Shown: in pieces, positions 1 to 7,680 of the stretch
Layout of the letters: each line of letters opens with the position of its first letter
How positions within the stretch are numbered: the stretch's first letter is position 1
Assembly: GCA_963648205.1 (NCBI GenBank)
Contig: CAVJCT010000052.1
Coordinates: 1 to 58,997 of the forward strand
Direction: 5' to 3'
DNA: 58,997 nucleotides
From: UBA1181 sp963648205
Lineage (GTDB): Bacteria > Bacteroidota > Bacteroidia > Bacteroidales > Paludibacteraceae
Notes under the pieces: model-generated
Told to the model about the DNA's origin: nothing
Databases searched by the model: none
The model's input: only the letters and a program-made list of their open reading frames with translations
Translations under genes and position numbers: made by a program

Positions 1-2
1 AG

Positions 3-314
3 ATTGAAGACAGCGAGTACCCAGAAAACCCTGATATGCAGTATGTTATCAAAAAACTGATGATGGCATCTGCCACTACCGACCTTCGTCGCCAAATGGA
101 CGTTGAAGAGGAATTTTTCTCTGAGATTGACTCGCGCGATGCTGAACTCAGCAAGGTAAAGAAAGAGAAAAACGAGATGGGGAAAAAGATTGATGAGCAG
201 AATCAAATGATTCGTTCTATGGCACAATCGATGCTAAACGCAGGGATGGCGTTGGAAGAGATTGCGAAGATTACAAATATGAGCGAAGAGAGACTCAACG
301 AGTTGTTGAAATAA
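3..314 (+). CDS. Rpn/PD-(D/E)XK nuclease family transposase, C-terminal part (5' cut by window edge)
   Basis: The reading frame is open from the first bases, so the gene begins outside the window; the ATG at 36 is probably internal. What remains is a charged helical stretch (KVKKEKNEMGKKIDEQNQ) followed by a short C-terminal helix-turn-helix-like end (AGMALEEIAKITNMSEERL). This tail is typical of Bacteroidetes PD-(D/E)XK nuclease family transposases related to Rpn recombination-promoting nucleases. The catalytic nuclease domain lies upstream and cannot be judged. Family members occur in many copies per genome and are thought to act in DNA cleavage or recombination. A hairpin terminator follows directly. 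Family call likely; function not provable from this fragment. Confidence 0.65.
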   Translation: MEDSEYPENPDMQYVIKKLMMASATTDLRRQMDVEEEFFSEIDSRDAELSKVKKEKNEMGKKIDEQNQMIRSMAQSMLNAGMALEEIAKITNMSEERLNELLK

Positions 315-317
315 AAA

Positions 318-365
318 GAAGAGAGAACGATTTGATGTGATTGTCAAACCATTCTCTCTTTTATA
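318..365. terminator. Bidirectional hairpin terminator
   Basis: A perfect 9-bp inverted repeat (AAGAGAGAA at 319-327, TTCTCTCTT at 352-360) has A-rich flank on the left and T-rich flank on the right. A smaller TTGA/TCAA pair sits in the loop. It lies between two genes that converge (ends at 314 and 385), so it can stop transcription from both sides. Confidence 0.75.
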
Positions 366-384
366 TCTCTATCAAAAAAGTCTA

Positions 385-807
385 TTACTCAGCCAAATTT
401 AGGCGAATCAAAAAATAGCCACATACGGCTTTGCCATCTTTCTGTGCAGGATTCATTTTGGGAAATTTCGCAATCGTAGCAACGACATCCTCTGTAATTG
501 CAGGTGATACTTCTTTTACCACTTCCGTATTCGCAATTGTTCCATCCGCTGCAACGATCAACCGCAACATCATACGCTGCGTTGAAAAGACTGTGATTTT
601 ACCCTTATTCTTCATGTTGTCATTTAGGAAAGCATACATGGCATTGACACCTCCCGGATAAGATGCTTGTACATCAGGAGAGTTCCAAACAGTATCACAA
701 GATGCAATGTTCTCCACAATATTGAATGGCGCAGTTTGCTCCTTCTGCGCAAAAACTGAATTTACCAATGAAAACACCAAGACACAAAGCAATCCTAATT
801 TTCTCAT
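385..807 (-). CDS. Small secreted TonB C-terminal-domain protein
   Basis: A 140-residue protein with a signal peptide (MRKLGLLCVLVFSLVNSVFA, cleaved before QKEQ). The mature part resembles the TonB/energy-transducer C-terminal fold found in many small Bacteroidetes proteins: YPGGVNAMYAFLNDNM near residues 50-65, then RLIVAADGTIANTEVVKEVS, then a FPKMNPAQKDGKAV segment near the end. There is no N-terminal membrane anchor or proline-rich spacer, so it is not a classical TonB; it is probably periplasmic or secreted. It is the last gene of the leftward group, 22 bp after rsmE. The specific role is unknown. Confidence 0.7.
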   Translation of the reverse strand: MRKLGLLCVLVFSLVNSVFAQKEQTAPFNIVENIASCDTVWNSPDVQASYPGGVNAMYAFLNDNMKNKGKITVFSTQRMMLRLIVAADGTIANTEVVKEVSPAITEDVVATIAKFPKMNPAQKDGKAVCGYFLIRLNLAE

Positions 808-829
808 ATTTCCTTCAATTTAATTGTTT

Positions 830-1531
830 TTATTTCATTTGATTAATCAGCTGCACTGTGTGGCATGCAACCACTCCAGCCGTCTCCGTACGTAACCGAC
901 TCTCTCCTAACGAAATCGGGATATAGCCTGCATCGAGTGCTTGACGTACTTCTTCTTCACTGAAATCACCCTCTGGACCAATCAACACAACAGCGTCCCG
1001 TCCGGCTTGATACTCTTTGCACAAAACACGTTTGTCTTGCTCATAGCAATGCGCTATGTAACAATCCGAGCCATTATGATTTTTTACGAAATCTTTGAAC
1101 GAGGTCATCTCATTCAAAATAGGTAAAAATGCCTTTTTTGACTGTTTCATCGCCGAAACAAGGATTTTTTCCAAACGGTCACACTTCACTATCTTCCGCT
1201 CAGAGTGATCGCACAACAGGGGGGTTATCTCACCTACACCTATCTCAGTAACCTTTTCGGCAAACCACTCCAAACGATCCATATTCTTCGTTGGAGCAAT
1301 AGCAATATGTATATGCACTGGCTGAGGATGAAAATTCTCTACCTTCGAGAGAATCCTCACCTCACAATGCTTTGGATGTGGGAAAACAATTTCCGCCGTA
1401 TAATACCCTCCTTGACCATCGACCAACTCTATCTGATCACCTTCGACCAAACGAAGAACTTTCACAGCGTGCTGCGACTCTTCTTCTGATAGTCGATTGT
1501 CAGCGGCTATATTCGGAGCATAGAAAATCAT
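830..1531 (-). CDS. rsmE: 16S rRNA (uracil-1498-N3)-methyltransferase RsmE
   Basis: A 233-residue SPOUT-class enzyme that methylates N3 of U1498 in 16S rRNA using SAM. Visible family marks are the N-terminal PUA-like part (SQHAVKVLRLVEGDQIELVDG), the central IAPTKNMDRLEWFAEKVTEIG stretch, the trefoil-knot motif LIGPEGDFSEEEV and the C-terminal ISLGESRLRTETAGVVA that forms the SAM site. Length is normal for the family. It follows folD by 28 bp in the ffh-folD-rsmE group and is probably cotranscribed. Confidence 0.95.
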   Translation of the reverse strand: MIFYAPNIAADNRLSEEESQHAVKVLRLVEGDQIELVDGQGGYYTAEIVFPHPKHCEVRILSKVENFHPQPVHIHIAIAPTKNMDRLEWFAEKVTEIGVGEITPLLCDHSERKIVKCDRLEKILVSAMKQSKKAFLPILNEMTSFKDFVKNHNGSDCYIAHCYEQDKRVLCKEYQAGRDAVVLIGPEGDFSEEEVRQALDAGYIPISLGESRLRTETAGVVACHTVQLINQMK

Positions 1532-1559
1532 CTTCCTACAGTTTTAATTTCACAAACAC

Positions 1560-2450
1560 TTAGTCTTTGTAAATGGCTTTCTTACCTGCCAACAAAGTAT
1601 TTTTCAACAATGAGCAAATCGTCATTGGTCCGACACCGCCAGGAACTGGTGTGATGTAGCTACACTTAGGCGCAACATTCTCAAAATCAACGTCTCCCGT
1701 CAATTTGAAACCACTCTTAGTCTTATCTGATGGTACACGAGTTGTTCCAACATCAATAATAACAACACCATCTTTCACCATATCGGCTTTCAAGAATTTT
1801 GGAGAACCCAACGCAGCGATAATAATATCAGCCTGCAAAGTAATCTCTTTCAAATTCTTCGTGCGACTATGACAAACGGTTACCGTTGCATCTCCTGGAT
1901 ATGCTTTCTGCATCATCAAAGTAGCCACTGGCTTTCCAACGATATTGCTTCGTCCGATAACGACACAATGCTTTCCTGCAGTTTCAATCTTGTAACGTTT
2001 GAGCAACTCCATGATTCCAGAAGGGGTTGCAGAAACGAACGATGGCAAACCGATAGAGGTTCTTCCAACATTGATTGGGTGGAAACCATCAACATCCTTA
2101 CGATAGTCGATTGCCTCAATCACCTTCTGCTCTGAAATATGCTTTGGCAAAGGCAATTGAACGATGAAGCCATCAACGTCATCGTCGTTGTTCAATTTTT
2201 CGATTTCCTTCAAGAGGGCTTCTTCTGTGATATCAGCCTCAAAAGCCAACTTCGTAGATTTGAATCCTACCTGCTCGCAAGATTTCACCTTGTGGGCAAC
2301 GTAGGTCTCACTACCACCATCATGACCAACAATGATCACAGCCAAATGCGGAGTCTTACCTCCATTGGCTTTTATCTGTTTTACTTCTTCAGCAATCTCC
2401 AACTTTACCTGGTCGGCAATTGCCTTTCCATCTATCAATTCCATATTCAA
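1560..2450 (-). CDS. folD: Bifunctional methylenetetrahydrofolate dehydrogenase/cyclohydrolase FolD
   Basis: A 296-residue cytosolic enzyme converting 5,10-methylene-THF to 10-formyl-THF in one-carbon metabolism. Family marks: TYVAHKVKSCEQVGF with the YxxxK catalytic pair, DGFIVQLPLPKHI, DVDGFHPINVG, the NADP-binding CVVIGRSNIVGKPVA and the C-terminal TPVPGGVGPMTICSLLKNT. Length and motif order are complete. The start at 2450 lies immediately after the ffh stop codon; a second Met two codons later is also possible. It is translationally close to ffh. Confidence 0.97.
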   Translation of the reverse strand: MNMELIDGKAIADQVKLEIAEEVKQIKANGGKTPHLAVIIVGHDGGSETYVAHKVKSCEQVGFKSTKLAFEADITEEALLKEIEKLNNDDDVDGFIVQLPLPKHISEQKVIEAIDYRKDVDGFHPINVGRTSIGLPSFVSATPSGIMELLKRYKIETAGKHCVVIGRSNIVGKPVATLMMQKAYPGDATVTVCHSRTKNLKEITLQADIIIAALGSPKFLKADMVKDGVVIIDVGTTRVPSDKTKSGFKLTGDVDFENVAPKCSYITPVPGGVGPMTICSLLKNTLLAGKKAIYKD

Positions 2451-3779
2451 TTATTTTCTCTTTCCAATACCAAATTTCAAATTGCGTGGTCCACCTTGGG
2501 TTACCATCTTCATCATCTTGCGAGTCTCCTCAAACTGCTTCAAAAGACGGTTCACCTCCTGAATGTTGGTTCCACTACCTTTGGCAATACGCATACGGCG
2601 ACTGCTATCCAAAATGCCTGGATTTTTACGCTCTTCTGGGGTCATTGAGTAGATAATAGCCTCAATACCCTTGAAGGCACTATCGTCAATCTCAACATCC
2701 TTCAAAGCCTTTCCAACACCCGGAATCATAGATGCCAAATCCTTCAAATTACCCATCTTCTTGATTTGATGAATCTGCGACAAGAAATCGTTGAAGTCAA
2801 ACTGATTCTTGGCAATCTTCTTCTGGAGTTTCTTTGCCTCTTCCTCATCATATTGCTCTTGCGCACGCTCTACGAGGGTTACGATATCTCCCATGCCGAG
2901 GATACGATCTGCCATACGTTGTGGATGGAAAACATCGATTGCTTCCATCTTCTCACCCGTACCAACGAACTTGATTGGCTTGTTGACAACCGAACGAATA
3001 GACAAGGCTGCACCACCACGAGTATCACCATCCAACTTCGTCAAAACGACTCCGTTGAAGTCCAAACGATCATTGAACTCTTTTGCTGTATTCACCGCAT
3101 CTTGTCCAGTCATTGAGTCAACAACGAACAAGATTTCATTTGGTTTGATTGCTTCCTTGATGGCTGCAATCTCGTTCATCATTTGTTCGTCGACTGCCAA
3201 ACGACCGGCGGTATCTATGATAACGACATCGTTACCTTTTGCTTTTGCCTGTGCAATCGCATTTTGAGCGATTTGTACAGGGTTCTTATTCTCTTCCTCC
3301 GTGTAAATGTCAACCGCAATCTGCTCTGCCAACACACGCAACTGCTCGATGGCAGCAGGACGATAAACATCACAAGCCACCAACAATGGCTTCTTATTTT
3401 TCTTCGTCTTTAAGAGGTTCGCCAACTTACCCGTGAAGGTCGTCTTACCAGAACCTTGCAAACCAGACATCAAAATGACAGTTGGTTTTCCAGAAAGATC
3501 GATATCCGTAGCAGTTCCACCCATCAACTCAGCCAACTCGTCATGTACGATCTTGACCATCAACTGACTTGGTTTCACCGCTGTTAAGACGTTCTGACCC
3601 ATCGCCTTCTCCTTCACCATATCCGTGAAGTTTTTTGCCACCTTATAGTTGACATCGGCATCCAACAACGCCTTACGAACATCCTTCAATGTCTCAGCAA
3701 CATTGATCTCTGTGATTTTTCCTTCTCCTTTTAATATCTTAAAAGATCTTTCTAATCTTTCACCTAAACTTTCAAACAT
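2451..3779 (-). CDS. ffh: Signal recognition particle protein Ffh
   Basis: A 442-residue GTPase that binds signal sequences of nascent membrane proteins and, with 4.5S RNA and FtsY, delivers ribosomes to the Sec translocon. Seen: N domain (FESLGERLERSFKILKGEG), P-loop GLQGSGKTTFTGKLA, DVYRPAAIEQL, DTAGR, TKLDGDTRGGAALS, the GMGDIVTLVE linker and the M domain ending in a basic tail (GGPRNLKFGIGKRK). All SRP GTPase motifs are present. It leads the ffh-folD-rsmE group and may be cotranscribed with the mscS genes upstream. Confidence 0.97.
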   Translation of the reverse strand: MFESLGERLERSFKILKGEGKITEINVAETLKDVRKALLDADVNYKVAKNFTDMVKEKAMGQNVLTAVKPSQLMVKIVHDELAELMGGTATDIDLSGKPTVILMSGLQGSGKTTFTGKLANLLKTKKNKKPLLVACDVYRPAAIEQLRVLAEQIAVDIYTEEENKNPVQIAQNAIAQAKAKGNDVVIIDTAGRLAVDEQMMNEIAAIKEAIKPNEILFVVDSMTGQDAVNTAKEFNDRLDFNGVVLTKLDGDTRGGAALSIRSVVNKPIKFVGTGEKMEAIDVFHPQRMADRILGMGDIVTLVERAQEQYDEEEAKKLQKKIAKNQFDFNDFLSQIHQIKKMGNLKDLASMIPGVGKALKDVEIDDSAFKGIEAIIYSMTPEERKNPGILDSSRRMRIAKGSGTNIQEVNRLLKQFEETRKMMKMVTQGGPRNLKFGIGKRK

Positions 3780-3833
3780 ATACCTTTATTGTTGGCTTTT
3801 ATTTTATCTAATCAATTTGTCTTTCAGTCTAAA

Positions 3834-4409
3834 TCAATTCTTTACAGAGACCGTCTCCAATCCGAAATCAGATGCATTTTTCAGCCATTCAGATCTCTTC
3901 TTTTCAACTTTCTTCATAAAATCGTCCAACTCGTCTTTGTAGGTTCTATGAAGATAACGGAAGAAGACTACCCTATCACCGACTTGACGAATTCTTGCGA
4001 TATTCCACTCCAAAGTGAAAGTCTGACCGCCTTGCACATTTCCTTGTACATATTCAATCCACAACTCTCCATCTTTGAGTGGCTCTATCTTATTGAAACT
4101 GAAGACAATACTTTGTTCCTTCTGAAGACTCAACTTCGTCATCAGCGCATTTTCCTCTTTCTCGACCTCCGCTCCCTTCGCCGTACATTCAACAATGACC
4201 TTGCTTTCGAAGCGTGTCATATTTTCGTTCTTCATCAAAAACTCCTCCAAATATCTGCCAGTTTTTGTCTTAGACGACCATCGCAAAAGATAGTCGTTTC
4301 CTGCCAAGGAGACTTTCGGAAGTCCGAAATAATCCACTTGAGCAAGGGCAGAAAAACTGCTCAACAACAGTATTGAAGAGATAATCAATAAAGAACGAAG
4401 AATTTTCAT
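3834..4409 (-). CDS. Unknown secreted protein downstream of mscS
   Basis: A 191-residue protein with a clear signal peptide (about 23 residues, ending SALAQ). The mature part has no motif I recognise: it alternates beta-like segments (VDYFGLPKVSLAGNDYLLRW, SKVIVECTAKGAEVEKEE) with a C-terminal charged helix (YKDELDDFMKKVEKKRSEW). Composition suggests a small periplasmic or outer-membrane-associated protein. It starts 18 bp after the mscS stop and is followed by ffh, so it is probably in one transcript with mscS. Function not assigned. Confidence 0.6.
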   Translation of the reverse strand: MKILRSLLIISSILLLSSFSALAQVDYFGLPKVSLAGNDYLLRWSSKTKTGRYLEEFLMKNENMTRFESKVIVECTAKGAEVEKEENALMTKLSLQKEQSIVFSFNKIEPLKDGELWIEYVQGNVQGGQTFTLEWNIARIRQVGDRVVFFRYLHRTYKDELDDFMKKVEKKRSEWLKNASDFGLETVSVKN

Positions 4410-4427
4410 ACGCTGAAAATAAGAGAC

Positions 4428-5354
4428 TTACGCTTGATGAACATGAACATCCATCTGAGGGAAAGGAATGTTGATTCCTTCGCTCGTAAATACCTTATAA
4501 ACATCTTCATTCATCTTGAAGAAGACATCCCAATAGTTGGCTGGATCACACCATACGCGAACGACAATGTTTACTGAACTTGCATCCAATTTTGACAAAG
4601 CAATGAACGGTTCACAACCTGCCTCATTCTGAATGATTTGAGGATTCTCGTTGATGATTCTAATCAAAGTAGCCTTTGCCTTATCATAATCATCACCATA
4701 TGCGATACCGAACTCGAAATCGACACGACGACGAGGCTCTTTTGAATAGTTCGTAACAACGCTCGTAGAAAGATTTCCGTTTGGAACGATCACCATTTTG
4801 TTATCTGTAGTAAGAATCAAAGTGTTGAAGATTTGAATCTCCTTAACTGTTCCTGTAACACCTACAGCCTCCAAGAAATCACCGACTTTGAATGGACGGA
4901 ACAAGAGAATCATCACTCCACCAGCGAAGTTTTGCAAAGTTCCGCTCAATGCCATACCGATAGCAACACCAGCAGAGGCAAACAACGCAACGAACGACGA
5001 AGTCTCAATACCAAGAATACCAATGACTACAATGATCAAGATGAAATTCAAGACAATGTTCGTGAGACTTTTCAAGAAAGTAGACAAACTTGCATCAACG
5101 TCTCTCTTCTCTAATGTACGAACGACAAACTTGTTCAACTTACGAACAATCCAACGAAGGATGAAGTAGGCAACAACTGCCAACAAGATACGAGAGGCGA
5201 ACCCCATTGTCATCTCAATACCCTTCTGAAGCAATGTCTCAATCGCAGTAGAGTAATCACCACTTGCCAAAGCCTCCTTGGTTTGTACAGCCATCATTGA
5301 ATCACGAGCAGCCATCATAGAGTCATGCTGCGCTATTTCTAAAGAATCTAACAT
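4428..5354 (-). CDS. mscS: Small-conductance mechanosensitive channel, MscS family
   Basis: A 308-residue inner-membrane channel that opens under membrane tension to relieve osmotic shock. After a hydrophilic N-terminus (about residues 1-40) come hydrophobic helices and the pore helix region SFVALFASAGVAIGMALSGT, then FAGGVMILLFRPFKVGDFLE and the beta domain GTVKEIQIFNTLILTTDN with the family signature VPNGNLSTSVVTNYS. The cytoplasmic alpha/beta cage follows to the end. Length agrees with E. coli MscS (286 residues). It has its own promoter upstream and an unknown secreted protein downstream. Confidence 0.93.
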   Translation of the reverse strand: MLDSLEIAQHDSMMAARDSMMAVQTKEALASGDYSTAIETLLQKGIEMTMGFASRILLAVVAYFILRWIVRKLNKFVVRTLEKRDVDASLSTFLKSLTNIVLNFILIIVVIGILGIETSSFVALFASAGVAIGMALSGTLQNFAGGVMILLFRPFKVGDFLEAVGVTGTVKEIQIFNTLILTTDNKMVIVPNGNLSTSVVTNYSKEPRRRVDFEFGIAYGDDYDKAKATLIRIINENPQIIQNEAGCEPFIALSKLDASSVNIVVRVWCDPANYWDVFFKMNEDVYKVFTSEGINIPFPQMDVHVHQA

Positions 5355-5436
5355 ATTATATAAGTATATTTTATTTCAAAATCTGTTTCAAACACCTTAG
5401 TACCAAGACTTACTCTCAATACGCCAAAACCAAATA

Positions 5437-5468
5437 CAAAAATAAAGTCTTTAAAAATAATATTCAAA
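5437..5468 (-). promoter_or_regulatory. Bacteroidetes-type promoter for mscS
   Basis: Read on the minus strand: TTTG (5468-5465), 20-bp spacer, TATTTTTG (5444-5437), matching the Bacteroidetes sigma-ABfr pattern TTTG-N19-21-TAnnTTTG. It lies about 80 bp upstream of the mscS start. Confidence 0.6.
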
Positions 5469-5487
5469 CTTTTTTCTTTTTCTCTAT

Positions 5488-5520
5488 TTTGCCACTTCAC
5501 ACTTTTTAAATGTATATTTG
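5488..5520 (+). promoter_or_regulatory. Bacteroidetes-type promoter for the steroid reductase pair
   Basis: TTTG at 5488-5491, a 21-bp spacer, then TATATTTG at 5513-5520, 27 bp before the ATG of the 5-alpha-reductase gene. This is a close match to the Bacteroidetes consensus and implies a short leader. It is divergent from the mscS promoter. Confidence 0.65.
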
Positions 5521-5547
5521 CTAATTACTTAAATACAGTTAATTTTT

Positions 5548-6321
5548 ATGGATATACTTAACGCAGGAAATTTTTCCATTTTTCTTTGGATTATGACAGG
5601 AATTGCTGTCATCGTTTTTATTGCGCTCTATTTTGTTGATGCTGGCTACGGTATTATGTACAACAAAAAATGGGGAGTAACAGTTAATAATCGTTTGGGA
5701 TGGATCTTGATGGAAGCCCCTGTTTTCATCGTGATGTGCCTTTGTTGGTGGTTCTCCGACCGTACCTTCCAAGCCGCGCCATTAGTGATGTTTCTCATCT
5801 TCCAAACGCACTATTTTCAACGCTCGTTCATCTTCCCTTTGTTGTTTAAAACAAAAAGCAGGATGCCAATTTCAATTATGTTGATGGGCGTAGTTTTCAA
5901 CACTTTAAACGGCTTGATGCAAGGTGGTTGGATTTTCCACATCTCACCAGCCGACTATTACACCAATGATTGGTTTCTGACCCCTCAATTTTTCATCGGA
6001 ACCATCATCTTCTTTACGGGAATGGCAATCAACCTTCATTCAGACTATATCGTAAGACACCTTCGTAAGCCGGGAGACCACAATCACTATCTTCCTAAAG
6101 GTGGTTTTTACGACTATGTAACGTCTGCCAACTACTTCGGCGAGTTGACTGAGTGGTTAGGTTGGGCAATCCTCACTTGGTCTTGGGCAGGTGCAGTCTT
6201 CTTTATTTGGACTTTCGCAAACCTTGTGCCTCGTGCCAACACAATCCACAAGAAATATCGTGTGATGTTCCCAGAGATGGCAAATCTCAAGTTGAAAAGA
6301 GTTTTTCCTTTCATCTACTAA
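5548..6321 (+). CDS. Steroid 5-alpha-reductase family protein (3-oxo-5-alpha-steroid 4-dehydrogenase)
   Basis: A 257-residue polytopic membrane protein, nearly the length of human SRD5A1/2 (about 254-259). Segments match the eukaryotic enzymes closely: FQTHYFQRSFIFPLL (Tyr of the HYF motif is catalytic in SRD5A2), NTLNGLMQGGW, GMAINLHSDYIVRHLRKPG, then KGGFYDYVTSANYFGE and LTEWLGWAILTWS, and the end LKRVFPFIY. The family uses NADPH to reduce the delta-4 double bond of 3-keto steroids to the 5-alpha product. It is followed 49 bp later by an Old Yellow Enzyme-type reductase, the type expected of a 5-beta-reductase, so steroid or bile-acid reduction is likely. Substrate unproven. Confidence 0.9.
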   Translation: MDILNAGNFSIFLWIMTGIAVIVFIALYFVDAGYGIMYNKKWGVTVNNRLGWILMEAPVFIVMCLCWWFSDRTFQAAPLVMFLIFQTHYFQRSFIFPLLFKTKSRMPISIMLMGVVFNTLNGLMQGGWIFHISPADYYTNDWFLTPQFFIGTIIFFTGMAINLHSDYIVRHLRKPGDHNHYLPKGGFYDYVTSANYFGELTEWLGWAILTWSWAGAVFFIWTFANLVPRANTIHKKYRVMFPEMANLKLKRVFPFIY

Positions 6322-6370
6322 AAAACATTCACACATTATTATATAGTATAACGGTTATTCAAAAAGTAAA

Positions 6371-7606
6371 ATGTCGACATTATTCACACCAGGAAAAATC
6401 GGTCCGCTGACACTGCGCAACCGAACTATCAGATCCGCAGCCTTCGAAGGTATGTGTCCGAACAACGCACCGTCTGAGATGCTTTACAACTACCACGTCT
6501 CCGTAGCACGCGGCGGTATCGGTATGACCACCTTAGCATACGCTTCTGTTGAACAAAGCGGACTCTCCTTTCCGCACCAACTTTGGTTGAAGAAGGAGAA
6601 CTTGGAAGGTCTCCGTAAAATCACAGACGCTATCCACAAAGAGGGAGCAGCAGTCAGCATTCAAATAGGTCACTGTGGAAATATGTCGCACCGCGCCATC
6701 TGTGGTTGTACACCTATTTCAGCCTCTACAGGATTCAATCTCTACTCACCTACCTTCGTGCGTGGTATGAGAAAAGACGAAATCGAGCATGTCGCTAAAT
6801 CATTCGGTGAAGGAGTGAATCTTGCTCGTGAGGCAGGGTTCGACGCTGTGGAATTACACGCAGGTCACGGTTACCTGATCAGCCAATTTCTTTCACCATC
6901 AACCAACCATCGCCACGACGAGTACGGAGGTTCTTTGGAGAATCGTATGCGCTTTATGAAAATGTCAATGGACAGTGTGATGAGCGCAGCCAAAGACGAT
7001 ATGGCCATTTTGGTGAAGATGAACATGCGCGATTGTTGTCGCCACGGCATGGAACTCGACGAGAGTATCGAAGTAGCCAAGACCTTAGAGCAATGCGGTG
7101 CTCACGCTTTGGTGCTGAGTAGCGGATTCGTGAGCAGTGCGCCAATGAACGTGATGCGTGGTGCGATGCCTCTTCGCACGATGTCCTACTATATGAAAGG
7201 ACTGATGATGCCAATTTTGGCACGTATCGGAGGAAAATTCATGGTGCCAAGTGTGCCATTCAAAGAAGCCTATTTCTTGGAAGACGCATTGAAATTCCGT
7301 GCAGCCGTGAAGATGCCATTGTGCTACATCGGAGGTTTGATTTCGAGAGACAAAATCGATGAAGTGTTGGATGACGGATTCGAGTTTGTGGCAATGGCTC
7401 GCGCCGTTCTCAACGACCCTGAGTTCGTCAACAAGATGAAAGCAGACGAGCATTACCGTGTCAACTGCGACCACTCCAACTACTGCATCGGACGAATGTA
7501 TTCTCGCGAGATGGCTTGTTTGAAATGCATCCAACGTGAAGGCAAAGAAACCATTCCGCAGAGTTTGTTGGATGAGATCGAGAAGAATCGTGAGAAAGGA
7601 TATTAG
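6371..7606 (+). CDS. Old Yellow Enzyme-family NADH:flavin oxidoreductase, candidate steroid/enone reductase
   Basis: A 411-residue FMN TIM-barrel protein. Marks: LFTPGKIGPLTLRNRTIRSA at the N-terminus, QIGHCGNMS, the substrate motif HAGHGYLISQFLSPSTNHR and DEYGGSLENRMRF, and the FMN phosphate site (CYIGGL ... FVAMARAVLNDPEFV). It lacks the C-terminal flavodoxin/pyridine nucleotide domain of 2,4-dienoyl-CoA reductase and BaiCD. A four-cysteine cluster near the end (NCDHSNYC, then ACLKC) could hold an Fe-S cluster. Probably cotranscribed with the 5-alpha-reductase gene. The family reduces activated C=C bonds; a delta-4-3-ketosteroid role is inferred from context. Substrate unknown. Confidence 0.85.
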   Translation: MSTLFTPGKIGPLTLRNRTIRSAAFEGMCPNNAPSEMLYNYHVSVARGGIGMTTLAYASVEQSGLSFPHQLWLKKENLEGLRKITDAIHKEGAAVSIQIGHCGNMSHRAICGCTPISASTGFNLYSPTFVRGMRKDEIEHVAKSFGEGVNLAREAGFDAVELHAGHGYLISQFLSPSTNHRHDEYGGSLENRMRFMKMSMDSVMSAAKDDMAILVKMNMRDCCRHGMELDESIEVAKTLEQCGAHALVLSSGFVSSAPMNVMRGAMPLRTMSYYMKGLMMPILARIGGKFMVPSVPFKEAYFLEDALKFRAAVKMPLCYIGGLISRDKIDEVLDDGFEFVAMARAVLNDPEFVNKMKADEHYRVNCDHSNYCIGRMYSREMACLKCIQREGKETIPQSLLDEIEKNREKGY

Positions 7607-7680
7607 GAATTAGAGTTGAGAATTGAGAACGAAAAACTAAGAATTAAGAGTTTAGATTCGAGCGTTTAGATTTAAGAGGA
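7607..7680. repeat. Degenerate AT-rich direct repeats upstream of menF
   Basis: The gap between the flavin reductase and menF is made of near-repeating units such as GAATTAGAG, GAATTGAGAA, GAATTAAGAG and two copies of GTTTAGATT (7650-7658, 7664-7672; 14-bp period). No reading frame or hairpin is evident. It could be a decayed short tandem repeat; no promoter match was found here. Confidence 0.5.

Noticed and set aside
385..807. Classical TonB protein
   Set aside because: It has a cleavable signal peptide and no membrane anchor or proline-rich spacer, so it cannot transmit energy from ExbBD in the usual way.
3789..4376. 195-codon plus-strand frame opposite the secreted protein gene
   Set aside because: Antisense to a gene with a good signal peptide; no motif, no promoter, shadow of codon bias.
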